Source of the DNA: Bacillota bacterium
GTDB taxonomy: Bacteria; Bacillota; Sulfobacillia; JABLXB01
Direction of reading: 5' to 3'
DNA length: 5,753 bases
Assembly: GCA_024653225.1 (NCBI GenBank)
Contig: JANLGA010000027.1
Span: forward strand, 1 to 5,753
Shown: one piece after another, positions 1 through 4,679 of the stretch
Position numbering within the stretch: the stretch's first letter is position 1
Layout of the letters: each line of letters opens with the position of its first letter
The notes under the pieces: generated by a model
The model's database searches: none
Told to the model about the DNA's origin: nothing
Seen by the model: only the letters and a program-made list of their open reading frames with translations
Translations under genes and position numbers: made by a program

Positions 1-269
1 CCGGGGACGCCCGCCGCTTCGAGCACCGGTCGGAGCACCGCCACCACGAGGTCCATCGCTCCCGATGTCCTGAAAAGCGAGGTCGCGAACATTATCCCGA
101 CGAGGTAAGGGAGGATCTTGATGCCCATCTCCAGGCCTTCCTGCGCACCTTCCACGAATGCCTTGTAGACGGCGACTCCCCTGGCGAACCCGTACACCGG
201 GATGCCCATCATCAAGGCGGGCATGACCCACCGCGAGAGTGCGGCGATGAACGCGGATACGTGACTCAA
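1..269 (-). CDS. spmB: Spore maturation protein SpmB, N-terminal part (runs off the window)
   Basis: Only the first 89 codons are present; the gene continues past position 1. The translation has a hydrophobic N-terminal segment (about residues 5-25), then the family-typical stretch VYKAFVEGAQEGLEMGIKIL, followed by LPYLVGIMFATSLFRTSGAM and a VLRPVLEAAGVP segment. These match SpmB, a membrane protein of the nucleoside-recognition (Gate) superfamily. SpmB acts with SpmA in dehydrating the spore core, which is needed for full heat resistance. The start is a TTG at 269-267 that shares two bases with the TGA stop of spmA (TTGA), so the two genes are translationally coupled. A strong Shine-Dalgarno sequence, GGAGGGG at 282-276, lies six bases before it, inside the end of spmA. 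No promoter of its own is visible; it should be co-transcribed with spmA. Confidence 0.94.
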   Translation of the reverse strand, partial: MSHVSAFIAALSRWVMPALMMGIPVYGFARGVAVYKAFVEGAQEGLEMGIKILPYLVGIMFATSLFRTSGAMDLVVAVLRPVLEAAGVP

Positions 270-850
270 GCCCGACCCCTCCACCTGGACCTCAGCACCG
301 CGTCGGTCCACAGGGCGGCCGTCAGCGCCGCAATACCCGCCAGCAGTGTCGGGCCGACGACAGCGGTCGGCTCCCTCGAACCCATCTGTGCACGAACGGC
401 GACGATACCTCCAGGCACGAGCGTGAACCCCGAGCACACCATCGCCACGAACGTACACATCGGCGATGAAGCCACGGTACCCTCGCGACTCAGGTCCCGA
501 AGCTCCTTCATCGCCTTCAGGCCCAGCGGGGTGGCGGCGCCGCCGAGCCCGAGCAGGTTGGCGCTGAAGCTCATGCTGACGGCCTCCAGTGCGGGATGAC
601 CTGGGGGAACCCCCCTAAGCAGCCGCCGAATGAACGGCGAGACGAGCCTGCACACCACCGAGGTCAACCCGGACCGCTCCGCGATTTTCATCAGGCCGAG
701 CCACAGGCACATGGCCCCGAGGAATTCCAGCATCATGTGGACCGCTGTGGAGGCGGACCTCAGCGCCTCGGTCACGGCCGCATCCGTCCTCCCGCCCGCG
801 AACGCGACGACCAGCCCCGAACACACCAGGATCAGCCACACTGCATCCAA
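266..850 (-). CDS. spmA: Spore maturation protein SpmA
   Basis: The gene encodes 194 residues, the usual size for SpmA. It has several hydrophobic segments: about residues 4-20, 40-54, 135-160 and 165-185. The family signature SANLLGLGGAATPLGLKAM is at about 96-114, and LWLGLMKIAE at 49-58 is also characteristic. SpmA is an integral membrane Gate-superfamily protein that works with SpmB in spore core dehydration. The frame is open to a GTG at 868, but that codon has no Shine-Dalgarno sequence. The TTG at 850 sits seven bases after GGAGG (862-858) and gives the N-terminus MDAVWLIL, which aligns with the start of known SpmA proteins, so I chose TTG. The stop overlaps the spmB start. In related clostridia spmA and spmB usually follow the ytfJ/dacB region on the same strand. 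Here they are separated from gerW by the NHEJ operon and a plus-strand unit, so they need their own promoter. Confidence 0.94.
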   Translation of the reverse strand: MDAVWLILVCSGLVVAFAGGRTDAAVTEALRSASTAVHMMLEFLGAMCLWLGLMKIAERSGLTSVVCRLVSPFIRRLLRGVPPGHPALEAVSMSFSANLLGLGGAATPLGLKAMKELRDLSREGTVASSPMCTFVAMVCSGFTLVPGGIVAVRAQMGSREPTAVVGPTLLAGIAALTAALWTDAVLRSRWRGRA

Positions 851-855
851 GTCCA

Positions 856-862
856 CCCCTCC
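856..862 (-). promoter_or_regulatory. Ribosome binding site that sets the spmA start
   Basis: On the minus strand these bases read GGAGGGG, followed by TGGAC and then TTG at 850. The spacing (seven bases from GGAGG) is ideal. No comparable sequence precedes the upstream GTG at 868, which is preceded by a run of T. This supports a TTG start at 850. Confidence 0.75.
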
Positions 863-931
863 CGTCACAAAAAACTATTCTACGCTAGGAAAAAAATACA
901 ACGATTCGGCGCGGTTACGGCCGAAACCGGG

Positions 932-941
932 GGTTATACTA
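932..941 (+). promoter_or_regulatory. Candidate forespore (sigma-F/sigma-G) -10 element
   Basis: The ten bases GGTTATACTA fit the sigma-F -10 pattern GGNNANANTR at every specified position. Their last seven, TATACTA, differ by one base from the sigma-G -10 consensus CATACTA. A start 6-7 bases downstream would fall at about 947-948, exactly where the closing helix of the structured RNA begins. SASP genes are classically transcribed in the forespore, so the match makes sense in context. The weakness is the -35: nothing close to GYATA or TGMATA lies at the right distance (about 912-917). A sigma-A reading (TATACT at 935-940) also lacks a good -35. Transcription start mapping would settle it. Confidence 0.5.
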
Positions 942-946
942 GTTTC

Positions 947-1354
947 GAGGGTCTATAGCAGCCGAGCGAAGGCGATTGCAGGTCGAAAGGGCGATCTGCA
1001 ATCGCCGGGCAAAGGTTGCTGCCGGTCCTGGTGGCTGGGATGCCATGCCGGAACCTCTGTGGATCGGCAGCAGCCGGAGCGAAGATCGTTGTCGGTCCGA
1101 AACGCGGTCCGTGGCGGCCGAAAGGCTGTCGCGGGCCGCCTGGGATCGACGACGGTCGAGCCCGAGCCAAGACGGCAAGACGTCCAGTAGTGGTTGCGGA
1201 TAGTCGAATTGATTATCCGCAGCTTCGAATGGACCTCGTTCCGTCGGGCAACGGTCAGATGTCGGTCCCGTAAGGCTCACGGACAGCCGAGAGGTTGTTC
1301 GTGGGTCCAAAGGGATCGCTTAACTGGCCAGAGCGAAGGTTGCTATAGGCCCTC
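947..1354 (+). ncRNA. Candidate large structured RNA: six-way junction with five arms, upstream of the SASP gene
   Basis: Nearly every base can be placed in one fold. The closing helix P1 pairs 947-963 with 1338-1354 (17 bp). Arm 1 pairs 971-985 with 992-1006 (15 bp). Arm 2 pairs 1014-1028 with 1061-1075 (15 bp), with an upper helix 1030-1038/1043-1055 containing bulges. Arm 3 pairs 1084-1098 with 1143-1157 (15 bp), then 1104-1119 with 1124-1139 (16 bp), capped by a GAAA tetraloop. Arm 4 pairs 1171-1175 with 1241-1245, 1182-1186 with 1230-1234, and 1192-1205 with 1211-1224. Arm 5 pairs 1253-1258 with 1324-1329, 1263-1269 with 1312-1318, and 1274-1288 with 1293-1307, capped by GAGA. Joints are 964-970, 1007-1013, 1076-1083, 1158-1170, 1246-1252 and 1330-1337. 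About 21 wobble pairs are all G·U on this strand, so the plus strand is the RNA. No terminator follows, so it is either a long 5' leader of the SASP mRNA or an RNA released by processing. I do not recognise the family, and its function is unknown. The fold was worked out by hand from one sequence. Confidence 0.82.
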
Positions 1355-1390
1355 TGTTCCCATGGCGTAGAACAGGAAAGGAAGGTGTTC
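1353..1390 (+). promoter_or_regulatory. SASP gene ribosome binding site with two competing hairpins
   Basis: The Shine-Dalgarno region is the purine run GGAAAGGAAGG at 1375-1385, six bases before the ATG at 1392. The segment GAACA at 1370-1374 can pair upstream with TGTTC at 1355-1359 (extended 1353-1359/1370-1376), or downstream with TGTTC at 1386-1390. The second pairing puts the Shine-Dalgarno run in the loop of a short 5-bp hairpin next to the start codon. The upstream hairpin also shares bases 1353-1354 with the closing helix of the structured RNA. The ribosome binding site is clear; the switching idea is inference. Confidence 0.5.
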
Positions 1391-1391
1391 C

Positions 1392-1583
1392 ATGGCACGT
1401 CGCGGATTCATGTCCGACCAGCTCAGGGAACAGATAGCAACGGACCTGGGTGTGTACGACACCGTGCGTAACTATGGATGGGGAGCAGTGTCTTCCAGGG
1501 ACTGCGGTAGGGTCGTCCGGAGGGCTATCGAAATCGCCGAACAGGCGGTCGCCGGCCGAAACGAGGGCCCCCGACTTCGTTAG
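1392..1583 (+). CDS. Alpha/beta-type small acid-soluble spore protein (SASP)
   Basis: This 63-residue protein has the two conserved SASP blocks. The first is LREQIATDLGVYDTV (residues 11-25). The second is GWGAVSSRDCGRVVRRAIEI (residues 29-48), followed by AEQ. SASPs of this type bind spore DNA as a helix-turn-helix coat, shift it towards an A-like form, and protect it from UV and chemical damage. They are degraded on germination by the protease GPR, which cuts after a conserved Glu before Ile or Phe. Here that Glu appears to be Gln14 (EQ-IA). The ATG is preceded by a good purine-rich ribosome binding site and by the structured RNA at 947-1354, with which it is probably co-transcribed. The last 59 bases overlap the 3' end of the convergent polymerase gene. 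The 12-residue tail after AEQ (AVAGRNEGPRLR) lies in that overlap and looks unconserved. Confidence 0.93.
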   Translation: MARRGFMSDQLREQIATDLGVYDTVRNYGWGAVSSRDCGRVVRRAIEIAEQAVAGRNEGPRLR

Positions 1584-2475
1584 CCATTCCGAGTGACCTC
1601 AAGGCATCGTCCAAGGACTGCTCGTCCACGAGAACAGGCTCGAACAAATCACCGACCGACCCAATTCTCGCGGGAACAGACCTGATGTTAAATCGGGCGG
1701 GGTCAACTCCGTCGAGCTCGTCCCAGCCGATGGGGGTCGAGACCGGGGCGCCGGGAAACGGTCTTGGGACATAAGGTCCCACGATCGTCTTGCCCTTGGC
1801 GTTCTGAAGGTAATCAATGTAGACCCTGCCCGATCTTTTCTTTACGGAACGCTCCAAGGTGACCTGTTCCGGCATCGTGTCTCGTATAGCTTCCGCAATC
1901 CTCCTCACGAATGCCGCGACCGTGGGGTACGGATACTCCGCCCGCACGGGGACGTAGATGTGAAGCCCGGTCGCTCCGGAGGTCTTCGGGTATCCCCTCA
2001 ATCCGAGGTGATCGAGGCACATCTTCACGGCCCGCGCCACCCCGACGACCGCAGCGAATGTCGCCGGGGGGGCGGGATCGAGGTCGAAGACCGCGTAGTC
2101 GGGAAAACCTATGGAACCGATGCGCGAGGACCAGGGGTGTATTTCAATGGCGGCCTGGTTTCCTATCCATGCTAGGTCGCCGGGGTCATGGGCGAGCAAG
2201 AACCTTATGTCGCGACCCTCGCCCCGGTACTCGAAAGTATCCAGCCAGGGCGGCGCGTACGCCGGAACGTCCTTTTGGTAAAACCATTCTCCGTGGATGC
2301 CGTCCGGATACCGCGTGAGGACCAGCGGGCGATCCCTTGTGTGCCGCAGCAGGGTGGGCGCCACCGCGAGCAGGTAGTCCACGAGGTCTCCCTTCGTGTA
2401 CCCGTCCTCCGGCCACAACTCCTTGTCCTGATTCGACAGCGTGACTTCGCGGGTTCCTATCTTCGCCGGGGTCAT
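1525..2475 (-). CDS. ligD: Stand-alone LigD-type NHEJ primase-polymerase
   Basis: This 316-residue protein matches the polymerase domain of bacterial LigD, an archaeo-eukaryotic primase superfamily enzyme. It fills gaps and adds nucleotides, preferring ribonucleotides, at broken DNA ends held by Ku. The early block SNQDKELWPEDGYTKGDLVDYL (residues 14-35) is typical. The catalytic motifs are intact: DLDP at 131-134 (metal-binding Asp131 and Asp133), SGATGLHIYVP at 166-176 (with His172), and the third metal ligand in YIDYLQN (Asp221). GKTIVGPYVPRPFPGAPVSTP at 228-248 is also characteristic. The length is that of the isolated domain, with no ligase or phosphoesterase part attached. The ATG at 2475 lies seven bases after the ligase stop, and a GGGGGTG run lies just upstream. 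It is the last gene of ku-ligase-polymerase and converges on the SASP gene with a 59-base overlap. No terminator is visible. Confidence 0.96.
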   Translation of the reverse strand: MTPAKIGTREVTLSNQDKELWPEDGYTKGDLVDYLLAVAPTLLRHTRDRPLVLTRYPDGIHGEWFYQKDVPAYAPPWLDTFEYRGEGRDIRFLLAHDPGDLAWIGNQAAIEIHPWSSRIGSIGFPDYAVFDLDPAPPATFAAVVGVARAVKMCLDHLGLRGYPKTSGATGLHIYVPVRAEYPYPTVAAFVRRIAEAIRDTMPEQVTLERSVKKRSGRVYIDYLQNAKGKTIVGPYVPRPFPGAPVSTPIGWDELDGVDPARFNIRSVPARIGSVGDLFEPVLVDEQSLDDALRSLGMANEVGGPRFGRRPPVRRFR

Positions 2476-2482
2476 CCGGAAC

Positions 2483-3412
2483 TCACACCCCCGTCAACTG
2501 GTCGAGGGTGCACTCCGCGGGTGACTTATCCCTTCTCAGCCGGACATACGAAGCGTGCCTGAGCGCTAGATCGTCCGTGACTTCCGCGAACGAGATCTCG
2601 CACACGGTGTCCGGGACCACCCAAACGGCACCCCGAAGTTCTGTCGGTATCCTGCCTGACGGGAAGTGGAATGGCGGACCGTCCGCGCGGGTGAGGCTCT
2701 CCCACAACGCGACACGTTCCCTCTCGTTGAGGCCGGTCCCGGCCCGCCCCACGTACACCAGTTCCTCCGCGCTGTACAGGCCCAGGGCAAGCGAGCCCAC
2801 AAAATGACCGACGCCGCGCGAGACCGCGCCGATGACGCAGTCCGCGACCCGCCGCACCTTGATCTTGAGCCAGTACGACGTCCGCCTGCCCGGTAAGTAC
2901 GGGCTGTCAACGCGCTTCGCGACTATCCCCTCCAGGCCGCGACCGGCCATTTCCCGGAAAAGGGCCCTGCCCCGACCCCGGAAGTACGGCGACAGCGCGA
3001 CTTCCCCCGTGTCGTGGAGCGCGGCGTCCAGCATGCTCTTGCGTTCCCCCAAGGGCACGTCCAGGAGGCCGCGGCCGTTCACGCTGAGCAAGTCGAAAGC
3101 GACGTAGACCGGCCTTCCACCCCCGCGTTGAAGCGCCTGGAAACTGGGCTTCCCGCGCCTGATGACGACGACCTCGCCGTCCAGGGTGGCGCTTCGGTGC
3201 CTGAGCGCCGCGTGCAGGCGGCCCAGCGAGGGAAACTCGGGCGTAATATCCTTCAGCCTCCGGCTCTGCAGGACGGTGGCGTCGCCGAGAAAGGCGACGG
3301 CCCTGTATCCGTCCCACTTAGGCTCGAAGTAGTAATCCGGCGAGTCGAACGGTTCCGCGCAGGGCGTCGCCAGCATCGGCTCGAGAGGGCCGTTCACCGG
3401 GTCGCTCGTCAT
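2483..3412 (-). CDS. ligD: Stand-alone LigD-type ATP-dependent DNA ligase
   Basis: This 309-residue protein is the ligase module of NHEJ, which seals double-strand breaks after Ku binding and end filling. The nucleotidyltransferase motifs appear in order: motif I EPKWDGYR at 30-37 with adenylated Lys32; SRRLKDITPEFP at 50-61; motif III LDGEVVV at 77-83; YVAFDLLSVNG at 103-113; motif IV EGIVAKR at 161-167; and motif V WLKIKV at 181-186 with Lys183 and Lys185. The OB-fold half follows, with VYVGRAGTGLN at 219-229 and a C-terminal block ISFAEVTDDLALRHASYVRL ahead of the Lys296 region. The length fits a ligase domain alone; there is no fused polymerase or phosphoesterase. The ATG shares four bases (ATGA) with the ku stop, so it is probably read by translational coupling, as no good Shine-Dalgarno is seen. 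The order ligase then polymerase is the same as within the fused LigD of Bacillus subtilis. Confidence 0.96.
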   Translation of the reverse strand: MTSDPVNGPLEPMLATPCAEPFDSPDYYFEPKWDGYRAVAFLGDATVLQSRRLKDITPEFPSLGRLHAALRHRSATLDGEVVVIRRGKPSFQALQRGGGRPVYVAFDLLSVNGRGLLDVPLGERKSMLDAALHDTGEVALSPYFRGRGRALFREMAGRGLEGIVAKRVDSPYLPGRRTSYWLKIKVRRVADCVIGAVSRGVGHFVGSLALGLYSAEELVYVGRAGTGLNERERVALWESLTRADGPPFHFPSGRIPTELRGAVWVVPDTVCEISFAEVTDDLALRHASYVRLRRDKSPAECTLDQLTGV

Positions 3413-4212
3413 TGGACCGGGCCCGCGGCGCCGCCGGTCCTCCGCCGTTGGGCCGCCTCGATGCTGTGCCGCAGCGCCTCCGCGAGGTCCGCGATTCCCT
3501 CCACCCCCGGGGCCCTGATCGCCTCCACTCCCCTTCCCTCCACCTTGGCGCTGATGGCCCTGGTGAGCCTCTCGCGTCTGTCGCTACGATACTTCGACGG
3601 TTCGAACGGGGACGACAACATGTTCACCAGGGTGGTCGCCATCTGGACCTCCCTGTCCTCGGGCTCGTCGCCGAATGGTATCGCCAGGGACTCGCCGGGC
3701 CTGACCTCGTCCGGCCAAAACATGGTCTCCATGACGAGCGCGCGCGCACCGTACGTTCTGACGGTGGCCAGGGTCTCCTTCGACCTTATTGCGACGCGGG
3801 CGACGGCCACGCGTCCGCTCTCGTCCATTGCACGCCTCAACAAAGCGTACGCCCTCGCACCCCCCTCCACGGGTTCCAGGAAGTACGCCCTGTCGAAGAA
3901 GATGGGGTCCACCTCGCGCATGTCAATGAAGTCCTCGATCGCGATCGTCTTCTGAGGAACGGCCTGCAATGCCTCCAGTTCCTCATCGGTGAAGAGCACG
4001 TACTTGTCTCTCTCGTACTCGTATCCCCACACCACCTCCTCGGCGGGGACCTCTCTCTTGCAGTAAGGGCACCACTTGACGTACCTGATCGGCGAACCGC
4101 ACTCCCCGTGGAGGTAGTGGAATCGAGGGTCCCTTCGCTCGGTCGCGGCGTACAGCCTGATGGGGATGTTGACGAGCCCGAATGATATCGCGCCCTTCCA
4201 CAAAGGTCGCAT
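3409..4212 (-). CDS. ku: Bacterial Ku, NHEJ DNA-end-binding protein
   Basis: This 267-residue protein is the normal length for a single-domain bacterial Ku, a homodimeric ring that threads onto DNA ends and recruits LigD. The N-terminus MRPLWKGAISFGLVNIP is a family hallmark and fixes the ATG start. Further signature stretches are the HGECGSPIRYVKWCPYCKRE block at 35-54 (His35, Cys38, Cys48 and Cys51, a possible metal site), EDFIDMREVDPIFFDRAYFL at 93-112, and the MATTLVNMLSSPFEPSKYRS region at 191-210. The C-terminal tail after about residue 255 is short and not strongly lysine-rich. The gene starts eight bases after the gerW stop with no obvious Shine-Dalgarno sequence, which suggests translational coupling to gerW. 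It overlaps the ligase gene by four bases. The position implies co-transcription with gerW and hence possible forespore expression. Confidence 0.97.
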   Translation of the reverse strand: MRPLWKGAISFGLVNIPIRLYAATERRDPRFHYLHGECGSPIRYVKWCPYCKREVPAEEVVWGYEYERDKYVLFTDEELEALQAVPQKTIAIEDFIDMREVDPIFFDRAYFLEPVEGGARAYALLRRAMDESGRVAVARVAIRSKETLATVRTYGARALVMETMFWPDEVRPGESLAIPFGDEPEDREVQMATTLVNMLSSPFEPSKYRSDRRERLTRAISAKVEGRGVEAIRAPGVEGIADLAEALRHSIEAAQRRRTGGAAGPVQ

Positions 4213-4220
4213 GGCGGGCG

Positions 4221-4679
4221 CTACGGGACGCCGACGGGCTTCTGCGCTTCCACGGCGGCCCCCTCGGCCGACCGCTCCTCTCTCGCTTCTCCGCGCAGGA
4301 TGGCTCTCACCTGGGCGAGGAGCATGGGTATCAAGTCAATCACGCGATCGAACACCGCGCCGCCCGTGACCGGCAGCATTCGGACGGTCCCCTGCCCGAC
4401 GACCAGGAAGCCCACGGGTTGGACCGACACGCCGGCCCCACTCCCGCCCGCGAAGGGCCTCGCGGCGCCGTTTCCTCCTGTCCTGGCGTCGGGCGCGGCG
4501 CCGGCCGAGCCGTATTCGCCGCCTCCCGCGGTGAAACCGAAGGTCACCCTGGACACGGGCACTATGACGCTCCCGTCTGGGCTCTCGACTGGTTCACCCA
4601 CCACCGTGTTCACGTCCACCATGTCCTTGATGCTCTCCATGGCCGTCTTCATGAGGCCCTGTATCGGATGCTCGTCCAA
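4221..4679 (-). CDS. gerW: Sporulation protein GerW/YtfJ family
   Basis: This 152-residue protein matches the YtfJ/GerW family. It carries the N-terminal signature EHPIQGLMKTAMESIKDMVD (residues 3-22), then NTVVGEPVESPDGSVIVPVSR (24-44), the FGFTAGGGE block (47-55), a Gly/Ala-rich linker, FAGGSGAGVSVQPVGFLVV (76-94), and VFDRVIDLIPMLLAQV (109-124). The B. subtilis homologue is a forespore-expressed spore protein linked to germination; its biochemical activity is not known to me. The start is TTG at 4679. It is supported by the conserved MDEHPIQG N-terminus and by purine-rich GAGGAG and GAAGG sequences just upstream. It lies 86 bases inside the end of the DUF2953 gene in another frame. The C-terminal 20 residues (rich in Glu and Ala) look unconserved. 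The same gene pair, ytfI-ytfJ, occurs in B. subtilis. Confidence 0.93.
   Translation of the reverse strand: MDEHPIQGLMKTAMESIKDMVDVNTVVGEPVESPDGSVIVPVSRVTFGFTAGGGEYGSAGAAPDARTGGNGAARPFAGGSGAGVSVQPVGFLVVGQGTVRMLPVTGGAVFDRVIDLIPMLLAQVRAILRGEAREERSAEGAAVEAQKPVGVP

Noticed and set aside
877..905. spmA promoter on the minus strand (TAGAAT or CGTAGAAT as -10, TTGTAT or GTATTTT as -35)
   Set aside because: The -10-like elements are fair, but the -35 candidates lie too close (8-13 bases). A sigma-E or sigma-A assignment cannot be supported.
971..1006. Intrinsic terminator hairpin
   Set aside because: The 15-bp stem is strong, but no T-run follows it on either strand; it is one arm of the larger fold.
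630..1310. Open frames across the spmA-SASP interval on both strands (for example 630-1190 +, 976-1203 +, 1016-1273 +, 939-1310 -)
   Set aside because: They have no good ribosome binding sites or recognisable motifs, overlap each other and spmA, and are expected in GC-rich DNA. The RNA fold explains the region better.
964..1337. CRISPR array or simple tandem repeat
   Set aside because: The repeated heptamers and GGTC/GATC tracts are short and irregularly spaced. They sit at defined places in hairpins rather than as long identical repeats with unique spacers.
947..1354. Terminal inverted repeat of a MITE or other small mobile element
   Set aside because: The 17-bp outer repeat could suggest this, but I see no target duplication. 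The imperfect pairs are G·U on one strand throughout, and the whole interior is structured, which points to selection on RNA.
3412..4185. Long plus-strand open frames opposite ku and the ligase (3412-4185, 3014-3955)
   Set aside because: They are antisense to well-conserved genes with intact motifs, have no recognisable family features, and arise from GC-rich codon bias.
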